The notes beneath the pieces are model-generated. The model saw only the letters and a program-made list of their open reading frames with translations. It did no database searches and was not told the DNA's origin. A stretch of 64,000 bases of DNA from Hydrangea macrophylla (taxonomy: Eukaryota; Streptophyta; Magnoliopsida; Cornales; Hydrangeaceae), in the NCBI GenBank assembly GCA_033977485.1, contig CM066995.1, positions 50,405,162 to 50,469,161 on the forward strand, given 5' to 3'. Numbering within the stretch: the first letter of the stretch is position 1; each line of letters begins with the position of its first letter. This document shows, piece after piece, positions 9,468 to 20,791 of the stretch. Made by a program: the position numbers and the translations under genes.

Positions 9468-12011
9468 TTAAGTGGGAGAATAGTTGGGCTCATCCAGCTG
9501 GATGTGCTCAACTTCAGTTCGGAAGTTCTCCAAGAACGGTTTCAACCTTTGGCCATTAACCTTGAAATAATCATCATTCTTTGGATTAACAAGCTCAACC
9601 GCCCCGTGTGGAAAGACAGTTTTTACAATGAACGGGTCTGTCCAACGGGAATGGATCTTTCCTGGGAAAAGGTGGAGGCGAGAGTCATACAGCAAAACTT
9701 TCTGCCCCGGCTCAAATGATTTACGAAAGATCGTACGATCGTGGCGAGCCTTCAACCTTTCCTTATATAACCTTGCAGAGTCATACGCATCTCGTCGTAT
9801 TTCCTCTAGCTCTGCAAGTTGGAGCTTGCGTAACTGACCTCCTTCTTGGATATCAAAGTTCAATGAGCGTGTCGCCCAATAAGCCTTATGCTCAATTTCA
9901 ACAGGAAGGTGGCAAGCTTTCCCGTAAACCAATCTATACGGGGACATACCTAGATTCGTCTTGTAAGAAGTACGGTATACCCATAAAGCGTCGGTCAGCT
10001 TGAATGCCCAGTCTTTTCGGTTAGAGCTAACCGTCTTTTTGAGAATATGCTTGATTTATCGGTTAGCCAATTCCGCTTGCCCATTCGACTGTGGATGATA
10101 GGCAAGAGCGATTTTATATTGAACTCCGTATTTTTTGAGAAGTGACTCCAAAGGCCTATTGCAGAAATGCTTACCTTGGTCACTTAGTAAAGCTTTCGGA
10201 GTTCCAAAACGAGACAAGATATGCTCTCTTAGAAAAGATATGACTGTTTTGTGGTCATTACGTCTCGTTGGTATTGCTTCAACCCATTTTGACACATACT
10301 CTACAGAAAGGAGTATGTATTCACAGTTATTGGACTTGGGAAATGGGCCCATAAAATCTATGCCCCAACAATCGAATATCTCAATTGTGATGATAGGGGT
10401 TAAAGGCATAGAATTCCTTTTAGAAATAGTTCCAAGCTTTTGACAGCGTTGGCATGTCTTGCAAAAGGAATACGCATCTTTAAAAATTGTGGGCCAGTAG
10501 AAACCGCTTTGTAGAACTTTTTGTGCGGTCTTCTGTGACGCGAAGTGGCCACCGCATGCCTCAGAATGGCATGATGCTAAAATTACGGTTATATCCTCAT
10601 TGGGGACGCAGCGCCTGATAACCTGATCAGCACAGTACTTGAAAAGATATGGGTCATCAAAGAAGAAATGACGCGCAAACGAGAGGAACCGTTTTCTGTC
10701 TTGGTTTGACCAATGATTCGGTGTTTCTCCCGTGACAAGATAATTCACAATATCAGCATACCAAGGCAGAACCCTTACTGCCAGTACTTGTTCGTCCGGG
10801 AACTCATCCTTAATGGATTGGGATTCAGAATTATCGACAAAAGTCAATCGTGACAAATGGTCCGCAACCACATTCTCTACTCCTTTCTTATCTTTGATTG
10901 TTAGATCAAATTCTTGGAGTAAGAGTATCTAGCGAATTAGCTGTTGTTTAGTGTCTTTCTTAGATAGCAGATACTTGAGGGCCAAGTGATCTGTAAAACA
11001 GACAATTGGTGACCCTATCAGGTAAGACCTAAACTTATCCAAGGCGAATACTACAGCCAGCAGCTCCTTTTCAGTAGTTGTATAATTCATTTGAGCTTCA
11101 TTCAAAGTTCGGCTGGCATAGTATATCACGTATGGCTTTTTGTCCTTTCTCTGGCCTAGGACCGTGCCAATGGTGTAATCACTAGCATCGCACATTAATT
11201 CGAAAGGCAAACTCCTGTCGGGTGCCTGTATTATAGGTGCGGTGGTGAGGAGCTCTTTTAGATCCTCGAAAGACTTTTGACAACTTTCTGACAACTCGAA
11301 TGGTGCATCTTTGACAAGGAGTTGACAAAGAGGTCGAGAGATTGCACTGAAGTTCTGAATAAACCGACGATAAAATCCCGCATGCCCCAAGAACGAACGA
11401 ATGTCTCTCACTGTACGGGGGATAGGTAGATTTCAGATTATGTCAATTTTTGCCTTATCTACTTGGATTCCTTCATTGGAGATTATATGGCCAAGGACTA
11501 TTCCCTTGGTCACCATAAAGTGACACTTTTCCCAATTCAAAACTAGGTGTTTATCCTCGCATCGCATTAATACCTGCTCGAGATTGTTGAGGCAATCTTC
11601 AAAGCTATGGCCAAACACTGAAAAATCATCCATGAAGACTTCAAGGATGTTTTCGACCATGTCACTGAATATGCTTAGCATGCACCGCTGAAAGGTAGCC
11701 GGTGCATTACATAAGCCAAACGGCATTCGACGGTAGGAAAATGTACCAAATGGACAAGTGAATGTGGTTTTCTCCTGATCTTCAGGAGCAATTTCAATTT
11801 GATTATATCCACTATATCCATCCAAAAAGCAGTAATACTTGTGACCTGCCACACGTTCTAGCATTTGATCCATGAATGGCAAAGGAAAATGATCTTTTCG
11901 GGTCACAGTTTTAGGAGGCAATTGTTCATATGGCATTACCCACATGCATTCTGCTCTATCCTCCTCTATCGTATCCATCATAAGACATGTCTGGTTCAGG
12001 TCAGCATCCAA
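9468..12011 (-). pseudogene. pol: A1 pol: RT, RNase H and integrase, disabled
   Basis: One frame, the same as gag, runs through the region with in-frame stops at 12048-12050 (end of gag), 11433-11435, 10929-10931 and 10056-10058, and no frameshift. RT palm motifs are present: FLDGYSGYNQI, RRMPFGLCNAPATFQRCM and the catalytic box FMDD. RNase H follows with CDASDYTIG (near 11190). Integrase has an HHCC zinc-binding region (near 10560-10440) and D,D,E residues in DFMGP, LSDQG and NGQAE, then a C-terminal GPF-like block near 9640. Before KDHFPLPF the conserved RT N-terminal half, including the usual VCIDYRKLN block, is missing. The frame jumps from a linker (WVMPYEQLPP) straight to the palm, which points to an in-frame deletion of very roughly 170 codons. 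The element cannot make a working RT. Confidence 0.9.
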
Positions 12012-12047
12012 TGGAGTTGAGTCTGCAGGCTGATAGATATCGCCAAA

Positions 12048-14525
12048 TTAAGTCATCACAACTTCCAAAGGATCTTTGTAGTCGACCAAGTCAATTTCAT
12101 CTTCAATGACTGTGTCAATGTAATGAATTTCTTCCTCATCATCGTATTCTTCGGGTCGGGGATTAGAAAAAATTTTGACATTCAATGTCATGTTCCCGAA
12201 TACGATAGTCATGATACCACTTCTAATCTTGATTGTGGCATCAATAGTGTTGAGGAATGGACGTCCAAAGATAACCGGGATGTGTGCACCAGGATTAGAC
12301 ACAAGTTCTGTGTCCAATATCACGAAATCAACCGAAAATACAAAAGAGTCTATTTGAACAAGGACGTTCTCTAACACCCCTCTAGGGTACTTCACAGATC
12401 TGTCCGCCGATTGCAAAGCGACTCGGGTGGGTTTGAGTTCACCCAACTCTAGCTGTTTATAGACTGAATATGGCAGCAAGTTCACGCTTGCTCCTAGATC
12501 GAGGAGTGTGTTATCTATCCTTTGATTCCTAATTCTACATGAGACAGTAGGTGTACCGGGGTCTTTGAGTTTTGGAGGCAACTCATTTTGAATGATCGCA
12601 CTTGCTTGGCACGCGACATAAGCATGTTTCTTCACGCTTTGCCTCCTCTTGACCGTGCATAGATCTTTGAGATACTTCGCATAGGCCGGCACTTGCTTGA
12701 TAGCCTCTAGGAGTGGAAGGTTAATCTTGACTTGTTTAAATAATTCCAGAAACTCTTGATTCTTTGTCTCATTCTTGGGTTTCTTCAATCGTTGAGGATA
12801 CGGTGCAGGAAAATGGCATTTTGGTGGTTCATCCTCAACAGACTCCTTTCCAGGCCTTTGCTCAACTTCTTCCTCTACTCTAGGAGCTTCAATGTTTGCC
12901 TTTATTGCCTCGTCATTAGTAGACGACTCCTCCTCTTGAGTAGATGGTTGCTCAAGCTCATTTTCCACCACTTCCTCCTCTTTGTACACTTCGGGTGTAA
13001 ACAGAGGCATGCTTTTTTCTATGATTCTTCCGCTTCTCAGTGTAGTCACGACTTTAGCATGTTCTTGATTGTTAGGACCATTGTTATGTCCCTTGGGGTT
13101 CGGAAGTGGTTGGGCAGGGAATGTTCCTCCTGAACCCTCTTGTCGTGCATCTATCCTTTCTAATGTGGCAGACATTCTACTCATCATCTGTATGAGTTGC
13201 TGCGTTAGATTGGCATTAGCAAGTAGCTCTTCTTCTTGTACCTTCTTGTATGGTGGCACATAGGTATTGGTCTGTGGTGCATTGGAGTGTTGAGCTTGGT
13301 TGTAGTTATTGGTTTTGTTTTGATTGTAATGATGGGATGGCCTATTGTTTTGCCCTTGATATTGATTGTTGTAGGGCTGCTGTTGATATTGATTTTGGGT
13401 CCCAGCATTATTTCTCCAATCAAAACCGGGGTGATTCCATCTATTGTTACTTTGAAAGTTATTGTTGGAATTCCCCGCCCCTCGAAAACCGTGCATGGCA
13501 TTCATTTCCATAGGGGCCTGCTCTTGAAAATACGGCACATTGGGACAGTATTGAGTTGTATGTCCCAACATGTTGCATGTGCCGCATGGTTCCTCAGGCA
13601 TCACCTGCCTAGAGCTCTCTCCTCGTATCCCTAGTTCTTCTACCTTCTTCGCCAGTTCTTCGTACTTGTTCATCAGATGATCTTCACTTTTCAATTGGTA
13701 CAAACTCTTATTTTCCACACTCGATATTTGAGTTCGAGGTGTATCTTCAGAGTTAGACCATTCATGAGCATGTTCAGCTAACCACTCGAAATGAGCTTCA
13801 GCCTCTTCGGTGTTCTTTCGAAGGAATGGTCCAGAGCTCATAGTTTCGACCAGCTTTTTCGTTTCACCATTTAGTCCTTCATAGAAGTGACTGATGGTAC
13901 GCCATTTCTCATATCCGTGGTGGGGACATGATAGAAGCAAATCTTTGAAACGCTCCCAAGTTTGGGTGAAAGTTTCATTGCTCATTTGCTTGTATGAAAT
14001 TATTTGGCGTTTTAGCTCTGTGGTCATGCGAGGTGGAAAGAATTTCTTCAAAAATGCAGTATTCATCGCATGCCATGTGAAGATTGAATTTGGTTTCAGG
14101 GTGAGTAACCACGCCTTTGCTTTATCCTTCAAGGTGAAGGGAAATAACATTAAGCATGTCACATCTACAGGACAAGTTTGGGAGAATGTTTTACAAACAT
14201 CCTCGAAATCCTTAACGTGTAGATATGCCTTCTCGCTTTCCATCCCATGAAATGTTGGAAGGAGTTGAATCATCCCATTGCAAAATTGAAATTCGCCAGC
14301 ATGTGGGGGAATGAGAATGCAAGAAGGAGTAGGTGCGTGTTCTGGTTGCATGAGATCGCACAACGGCCGCAGTGAATCATCAACTGGTACCACAACATTT
14401 TCACCATGTTCACTCTGATCGTCATCCATTGATTCAGTTGGAGTGGTGACAGGGTTACTAGAACTGGAAGAATTAGATGAATATAGAGGATTTCCAAAAA
14501 TTTCGTGGACGGAACTATCGGACAT
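12048..14525 (-). CDS. gag: A1 gag-protease polyprotein
   Basis: This is an uninterrupted 825-codon ORF beginning 107 bp downstream of the primer site. A retrotransposon gag domain lies at about residues 95-235 (LPTFHGMESEKAYLHVKDFE through FYEGLNGETKKL). A CX2CX4HX4C zinc knuckle (CGTCNMLGHTTQYC) is near residue 314. An Asn/Gln-rich stretch follows, then an acidic linker and a retropepsin-like domain with the active-site triplet in LLDLGASVNLLP near residue 685. Gag packages element RNA and the protease would process the polyprotein. The ORF ends in TAA at 12048-12050, and the next codons continue pol in the same frame, so gag and pol may originally have been one ORF. The TAA context does not match a known plant readthrough signal, so mutation is the simpler explanation. 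Confidence 0.92.
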   Translation of the reverse strand: MSDSSVHEIFGNPLYSSNSSSSSNPVTTPTESMDDDQSEHGENVVVPVDDSLRPLCDLMQPEHAPTPSCILIPPHAGEFQFCNGMIQLLPTFHGMESEKAYLHVKDFEDVCKTFSQTCPVDVTCLMLFPFTLKDKAKAWLLTLKPNSIFTWHAMNTAFLKKFFPPRMTTELKRQIISYKQMSNETFTQTWERFKDLLLSCPHHGYEKWRTISHFYEGLNGETKKLVETMSSGPFLRKNTEEAEAHFEWLAEHAHEWSNSEDTPRTQISSVENKSLYQLKSEDHLMNKYEELAKKVEELGIRGESSRQVMPEEPCGTCNMLGHTTQYCPNVPYFQEQAPMEMNAMHGFRGAGNSNNNFQSNNRWNHPGFDWRNNAGTQNQYQQQPYNNQYQGQNNRPSHHYNQNKTNNYNQAQHSNAPQTNTYVPPYKKVQEEELLANANLTQQLIQMMSRMSATLERIDARQEGSGGTFPAQPLPNPKGHNNGPNNQEHAKVVTTLRSGRIIEKSMPLFTPEVYKEEEVVENELEQPSTQEEESSTNDEAIKANIEAPRVEEEVEQRPGKESVEDEPPKCHFPAPYPQRLKKPKNETKNQEFLELFKQVKINLPLLEAIKQVPAYAKYLKDLCTVKRRQSVKKHAYVACQASAIIQNELPPKLKDPGTPTVSCRIRNQRIDNTLLDLGASVNLLPYSVYKQLELGELKPTRVALQSADRSVKYPRGVLENVLVQIDSFVFSVDFVILDTELVSNPGAHIPVIFGRPFLNTIDATIKIRSGIMTIVFGNMTLNVKIFSNPRPEEYDDEEEIHYIDTVIEDEIDLVDYKDPLEVVMT

Positions 14526-14631
14526 AAATGAGAAAACCTAAGAAGATTGAAAACCTAGAGAACTCAAAGAAAAAGGAAAACAGAAATAGATCAGGAAAAA
14601 TTGAGGTAATCTAAGGAATTGATCGTCGCCT

Positions 14632-14649
14632 TCCCCGGCAACGGCGCCA
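14632..14649 (-). other. A1 primer-binding site, tRNA-Asp type
   Basis: Minus-strand TGGCGCCGTTGCCGGGGA starts 6 bp inside the 5' LTR. It is the sequence used by Athila-type elements and is complementary to the 3' end of plant tRNA-Asp. A2 has the identical site at 30250. Confidence 0.9.
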
Positions 14650-14655
14650 AAAACT

Positions 14656-16301
14656 TGACACGATTATTTTTCTGTGTGCGCTTGTGTGCTATACCCAAGT
14701 TTAGGTAGACGTGCAAGTAGTAACTGGTAAGACCAGGTCGATCCCACAGGGAAGGATAAGAATTAAATTACTTAGATTAGACTCTAAAAGAAAAGAAAAA
14801 TTCAATATTTTAAGAAAAGTGTAGAACACAAAGTTCTACAATTAACAACTACTGAACTTAAGAACAACTAAATTAAATTAACTATTGATTAACTATTTAA
14901 CTAAAGGAGATTTGAAAACGGTTTTTCTTGATAAAAGAAAGTGTTGGGATCACGCAAATCCACTATGACTCGGCCATCTACCATGCAAATGCAATTAAGC
15001 TCAACGGAGGGCAACTTCTACAGTATTTCGTACTTCTCTAAGGATATAGAATCAATAGTCCTTTCATGACCGGGACTATATCATCACAATTAAGTTCGAC
15101 ATACACAAAGGTGGTTTAATTCAATAGTGAAGACTCGCACCTTCAATGGTGTTAGCATTGAGGGTGGTTTGCAAAATATATTGAAAGAAAATGCCTTAAG
15201 GCTTAACGTTTAAAGACTGTTTTGACAAACTGAGCATTTAGGGACAGTTTGATAACGAATCAGTAAAGCAGAAAGTCTTGGAATACTGTATTAGATGTCC
15301 TCAAGAATCAGAGGTCTCGATCGATCGACGCGGTTTTGATCGATCGAACTTCTTCATCTCTCGATCGATCGAAATATCTTCGATCGCTCGAATATGTCTC
15401 TGGTCCGATCGATCGAACTACATTCGATCGATCGAACACAGGAATAAAAATACTGCATGGCAGAGGCCTGAAATCACGGTTTCATCGCGATTTCCCAACC
15501 CCGAACTACTTAGACATGGTCTGGGAAGTCTCAGATTTATTTTTAACGTAAAGGTTCATTAAAGTCATGTTTGTTTGCAAGTTCTTCATGAAAACTATGA
15601 AAATCAATGATTTCAACTCATCTAACATACAATACTACGATATTAAAGATTATACTACGAATAAATAAGTGCAGAATGTAAACAAAATAAAACGAAGTAA
15701 CCTAGAGAAGAGCAACTACTATTAAACCTTACGAGATCCAAGCTACAATGAAATCCTTGATAAAAAAAACCTACAAAATAAGATAGAACTCTCTACTCTC
15801 TATGGAAAACTGATGAAAACAAAGTGTGTTTCCCTTTGGGACGTCAACAAAACGATTATATATAGCCTAAACCTAATGCTAGGGTAAAAAAAAACCCGTT
15901 CCGGCTGCATGCGCGAATAATCTAATAAAAGGCACATTCGATCGATCGAAGAACTCTCGATCGATCAAACTTCCAGAAACTGCGATCGCTTGAACTCCAC
16001 TCGATCGATCGAAACATCGATCGCTCGAACCGTGTTCGATCGCTCGAACCCTGTATTTCAGCTTTGAGATGTCTTCATCTAGACTAAGCACTTCCTTTTA
16101 TCAACAGTCTTCAATCTTGTGCACACCAGCAGTAATCTGCACAAATAATCACTAAAACAATACCACTTATCATAGTTTAATCAATTTGTGCAAAAACTGA
16201 TATTGTAATTCAAACTGCAGATAAACAGGGGAATTGTAGACTTTTCTAGTGTATTTTTCTCTTTTAGCGCGGTTGTATTTTACAAATACCCCCTCTTGTC
16301 A
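14656..16301 (-). repeat. A1 5' LTR
   Basis: This 1646-bp LTR begins TG and ends CA, and on the minus strand it drives A1. GATC-palindrome clusters lie at 15317-15436 (downstream of the TATA box) and 15937-16049 (upstream of it). It has 19 bp more than the 3' LTR, an extra copy of a CGATCGCTCGAAC-type unit near 16030. Confidence 0.95.
15857..15864 (-). promoter_or_regulatory. A1 LTR TATA box
   Basis: Minus-strand CTATATATAATCG contains a good TATA box in the middle of the 5' LTR. Transcription would start roughly 30 bp below it. The palindrome cluster at 15937-16049 is then 70-190 bp upstream, in U3. The 3' LTR has the same box near 3425. Confidence 0.55.
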
Positions 16302-16306
16302 CGTAT
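16302..16306. repeat. Target-site duplication of A1, right copy (CGTAT)
   Basis: This is the match to 2217-2221, directly after the CA end of A1's LTR. Deleting A1 with one copy restores an uninterrupted integrase reading frame. Confidence 0.93.
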
Positions 16307-17399
16307 AATTGAGAATTTTGATCCCCCTACTTTCTGCAAAAGCCGACGTTTCCGTCCTTGTGAACACAGATCCTTGGTCAGTCGTAATTGTTTCTGGAAG
16401 GCCGAACCTATGGATAATATGTTCTTTAATGAATTTTATTACGGTGGCCTGAGTCACCATTCTACAAGGTATGGCCTCAGCCTACTTAGTAAAGTAGTCC
16501 GTAGCCACTATGATGAAACAGTGCTGGCTGGATGATGGTGGTAGGACTTTGCCAATTAAATCCATCGCCCAACCTCTAAACGGCCATGATTTGATTATGG
16601 GTTGCAGCTCTTTAGCTGGCACATGCTGGATCGGACAATGCTTCTGGCAGGCTTAACATCCCTTGGCATAACTGATACAATCTTTCAACATACCGGGCTA
16701 GTAATAGTTGTATCTTCTTAGCAACCATTTTATTTTTATACCGGCCTGATGTGCCCCACAGATCCTTTTATGTACCTCGGTCATAACCTGCATGGCCTGT
16801 TTCTTCCCTAAACACCTCAAAATCACGTCGTCACCGATAGGTTTCTTGAATAATTCTCCATCGAGTATCACGAATCGGACAGCAAATAATCTAACTCTTT
16901 GGTCTACCCAGACATTTGGGTGGTTCAAGTATTCAATAATGGGAATTCTCCAATTGTCGTCCTCCATCAAGACCAAATTGGTGGTAACATACCAACCTTT
17001 TCTTGCAACGGACGGTAATGATCGGACATGAACAGTAATGAGTTCGTCTTCTAAGTTGTTCCGAGAAGGTGAAGCTGATCCTGTTTTTGCCAGCTTATCG
17101 GCCTCGATATTTGTGGTCCTTAGAATATAACTCACGTTAATGTCATCAAATGCCTCTATGAGTTGAGTAGCCATAGCGTGGAATGGGCAGAGCTCCCAAC
17201 TTCTTATCTGAAATTCTCCAGCTATCTGTCTGATCACCAGCTTTGAGTCTCCCTTTATGTGCACGGACGATGCCCCCATTTCAAGGAGTATCTCGAGTCC
17301 GATGATAAGCGCGTCGTATTCGGCCTGATTATTAGTGCATTTGAAATTGAGCCGAAATGACATCTTTGTCTTCTTGTACTTGGGTGATACAATCACCAC
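16307..17399 (-). pseudogene. T2 second RNase H and integrase N-terminal part
   Basis: The open part (17399-16698) starts with a plant-type second RNase H (NNQAEYDALIIGLEI, then HIKGDSKLVIRQI and NIEADKLAKTG). A linker and the integrase zinc-binding region follow (VHKRICGAHQAG). After a TAG at 16698-16700 the same frame continues through further stops: CQKHCPIQ, MDLIGKV, TDYFTK and TTDQGS can be read, giving the first two catalytic Asp residues. A1 interrupts just after LNYT. A dual RNase H is characteristic of the Tat lineage. The frame differs by one from the upstream RT segment, so one frameshift lies near 17393-17399. Confidence 0.85.
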
Positions 17400-18844
17400 A
17401 TCGCCCCAGCACCCTCTGCATTTTTTGAACCATCAAAGATTAACGTCCATGGGACAAAGGACGTGCTTAGAACTTTGGGTGCTAGAGGCAGTTCTCCCAA
17501 ATCAGTAGGATCTGGATGGTCGGCCAAGAAATTGGCTATGGCCTGGCCTTTGACCGATTGTTGTGATCGGTATTGGATGGCAAATTCCATCAAGGCCAAA
17601 GTCCATTTTCCAATTCGGCCTCGCATGATCGGTCTTGACAACATATATTTTATCACATCAGTTTGACATATTATGTAAGTGGAAACGGGTAGCATATATG
17701 TTCTTAACTTCTGTGAAGAAAAATACAATGCCAAACACAACTTCTCAATCGGCGCATAGCGCTGCTCGATTGGAGTTAAAATTCTACTTAAGTAATAAAC
17801 GGCCTGCTCGTTGCCTTGCTCATTATCTTGAGCTAACATACTTCCTATAGATCAGTCAGAGGCCGATATATACAACTTTAAGTACCTACCCTTCTTGGGT
17901 GGCATTAATATTAGAGGGGTTGACAAATATTGTTTAATTCCTTCAAAAGCTTGTTGATGGCTGTCTTTCCATTTAAAGTCTTCATCGGTCTTGATCTTCA
18001 ACAATGGGGTCCATACTTGGGTCTTCCCTGCACAATTGGATATAAATCTTCTTAGGAAATTGATCTGTCCGAGCAGTCTCTGAAGCTCTTTCTTATTAGT
18101 TGGTGGCTTTGCTGCCTGGATAGCCCGAGCCTTATTTTTATCAATCTCTATCCCTCTTTGATGTACTAGGAAACCTAAGAAATTCCCTGCTGTGACGCCG
18201 AATGCACATTTGAGAGGGTTCATCTTTAGTCTGTGAGCCCGCATTCTTTCAAATACTTTTTCCAAATCCCTCAAATGATCAGCGTTACCTCCTGACTTCA
18301 CCACCACATCATCTATGTAAACCTCCATGAATTATCCAATCATATCATGGAAGATCGAAATCATTGCCCGTTGATAGGTAGCTCCAGCGATCTTCAGCCC
18401 GAACGGCATGACAACCCACTCAAAGGTTCCAATTGCCCCTGGGCACCAAAAAGCAATCTTCGGGATATCCTCTTCAGCGATGTAGATCTGGTTATATCCC
18501 GAGTGCCCGTCCATGAAGGACAAAATTTTATGTTTGGTGGCCGAATCGATTAACTGATCGGCCATGGGCATGGGATACTCATCTTTTGGGGTAGCTAAGT
18601 TTAAGTTTCTGAAGTCAATACAGACCCTCAGCTTCCCATTCTTCTTTACTACTGGGACCACATTCGAGACCCATTTAACATATTGGGCTGTCCGAATGAA
18701 GCCAGCGTCCAGTAGTCTCTCAATTTCTTCCTTCACCTTCAGAGTTACCTCTAGTGACATTCGCTGAGGTAGCTGCTTGAACGGCGTGAACCCCGATTTA
18801 ATTGGCAATCGGTGTTCCACCAGTTCCCTAGATAAACCTGGCAT
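17393..18844 (-). pseudogene. T2 reverse transcriptase and first RNase H
   Basis: A single frame carries RT and RNase H with stops at 18332 and 17852. RT blocks seen are KKNGKLRVCIDFRNLNLATP, FMDGHSGYNQIYI, VMPFGLKIAGATYQR and the catalytic YIDDVVVKS (near 18310). The RNase H region contains LYISASD and, after the stop, AVYYLSRIL and the connection-like KGQAIANFLADHP. All main motifs can be read, but the two stops within the domain make it inactive. Order and motifs match Tat-like pol. Confidence 0.9.
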
Positions 18845-18856
18845 TTCATCATATTC

Positions 18857-20311
18857 CTAGGCAAAACAATCTTTATACTTGTGCAAGAGTGCAATCAACT
18901 CGGCCTGACACAGCAGATCCAGCATCTGACTTACATAAGTAGGTTTGTGCTCTCCTTCTTTGCCTAGGTTGATTTCCAATAGGGGGTCTTGGACATCGGC
19001 CTTTAAATCATCAAGCTTTGTTGTGGCCGTCTCCAATTCGTCTATTTGAATCTCTTTCTCCCTTGGCGTCTCCTCTTCGTAGATACAATCGACCAGATTA
19101 ATCATTCCATCAACAGGGCCGATTTCTAATCTTCTATTGGCCAGGTATGCATACCATCTGGCCATGCTGGCCTTGAGGGCCAGCAGCTTCTGTTCTTCAA
19201 TTATCGAAGTCTCCATAGACATCTTCCTGTTCGATGATCTCAATCGGCCTTGATTCTTCTGTTCGACTAAGGTTATGATAATACGCTTTAATGTCCGACG
19301 AATTTCCTTTAAGGAAGGTCGTTGTATTCGGTCTTCCCATTTTGTTGCACCCTAGCAACTTGACTGGCCCGATGTCATCTTCATACAAGACTGCATCGGC
19401 CATTTGCACACGGGCTACGAATGGCTTCGTATCTGCTCCAACCACTTATACCTCGTCCCCTCTCCAGAAAATCAGCAACTGATGGAGTGTGGAGGGAATG
19501 CAGTAATTTGGGTGTATCCAATCTCGACCAAGTAATGCATTATAGGCCGCCGAGGTTTTTACAATGAAAAAGCATTCATGACCGTTTTACTACCAACGGT
19601 CAGTTCAAGGGGTAGGATACCCTTGGTTCTTGAAGGGGCCCCAGTGAAGCTTGGAACGTTCATTTCAGTCGAAATTAGCTCCGACTCGGACTTCTGGAGG
19701 ATTCTCAACATTATTTGAGGCATAATGTTGATGGTAGATCCACCATCCACCAGGATTCTGTTTATTGGGACCCCCTCAATATGTCCTTTCACGTATAATG
19801 GCTTCAAATACTGGGACATCTGATATGTTGGTTTTTCGAACACAACTTTGACTAGTCCGGTCCTCAATCCTTCCTCAGTCTGATCTCCTTTCGGCCTCAA
19901 GATAGTGATCTTAGGCCGATCGGTCTGCCTGTCGGTGGCATCCACATTTTTACTTATGGCTTTCACTACTTTAGGTTTGACGGTCTCTCCCCCATTCCAA
20001 AAAACATCTTCTATCTTGGCTGAGTCCTTGGTTAGGCCCTCCACTACATCCGCTTCCATGGTCGCTGGCTGGTCTAGCTTGGCCATGAAAGATATAGGCA
20101 ATGTAAACACCATGTTAGATGACAGGCCTACCGGAATAGTCCCGAATTGAATTGGCGAGGTACTTGAGTCTGACAGATCTCCATCAGACTCCATACTCAT
20201 CTTGTTCGATCTTAACCTACATCCTTCCTGTGATTTTTCCCGTCTGAATCTTTCCTTTAGGTGCCCAGTAGAAATATGCATCGCCCCAGCCTCTCCTTGG
20301 TCATCGAGCAC
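18857..20311 (-). pseudogene. T2 protease and protease-RT linker
   Basis: The segment 20311-19559 has a retropepsin active-site region in VDGGSTINIMPQIM, where DGG replaces the commoner DTG, as often seen in Tat elements. A conserved ending near TKGILPLEL follows. The linker to RT runs through 19445-19197 and 19243-18857 in two different frames, so there is at least one frameshift. The second frame reads into the conserved pre-RT block LIALLHKYKDCFA. Confidence 0.75.
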
Positions 20312-20791
20312 GGTATGGGCTGTGGGTTTAGGAGGGTTTCCAGCCCGATTCTTCCAGTACTGGAGTTCTTGTTCGGCCTATCTCATTCATTGATATCTCC
20401 TTTTTTGAGACTTATTGTACTGTGGCCGTGCTGGGAATTTAGGATGTTCAGCTCTATGCCACTTCCCATCTTTCTACCCGGGGTGGAAACACCATCCTTG
20501 TCTCCTGTTAGAGGTTGATGCTTGCATCTGAGGCTTTGGAATTGATCGGGAACTTCTTGCCCCCAATCGGCCAGATTCACCTAGGCCGACCTGCTGAGCC
20601 AACGGAGGTTTTGCCTGCCACTCGGTCTTTGCCTCACTTTACCATGGTACTGACAACCTCTCGTATACAGATCTTCTAGGGCTTGGCTCCCGATGCTCGT
20701 GGATTCTCGGCCTCTTACTCGGGTTTGACACCTCTTTTTTGATACCAGCCTTGCATCTTGGCCAAAGGCCTTGTTCGATGAACTCTAGTTG

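Larger units (their letters stand above)
2222..16301 (-). mobile_element. Athila-like Ty3/gypsy retrotransposon A1 (14.08 kb)
   Basis: Two LTRs in the same orientation (2222-3848 and 14656-16301) bound the element, which reads on the minus strand. Order from its 5' end: LTR, tRNA-Asp-type primer site, gag-protease, pol, two small acidic ORFs, a broken Athila-type ORF in the env position, about 2 kb of non-coding DNA, polypurine tract, LTR. Both ends are TG..CA and the flanks carry CGTAT. By eye the LTRs differ at about two dozen positions over 1.63 kb plus a 19-bp indel, so insertion is recent. Pol is disabled (see that entry). The Athila assignment rests on the primer site, the gag/protease/RT motifs and the long 3' region. 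Confidence 0.93.

Noticed and set aside
12048..12050. Programmed stop-codon readthrough between A1 gag and pol
   Set aside because: The TAA is followed by TTTGGC, not a known plant readthrough context, and three further stops occur in pol. Mutation is simpler.
13236..13634. Long plus-strand ORF opposite A1 gag
   Set aside because: It is the complement of the Asn/Gln-rich part of gag, with a hydrophobic repetitive translation and no family features.
15317..15436. Spaced TCGATCGATCGA repeats resembling a CRISPR array
   Set aside because: Repeats are 12-bp palindromes with very short irregular spacers, in a plant LTR, with no cas genes.
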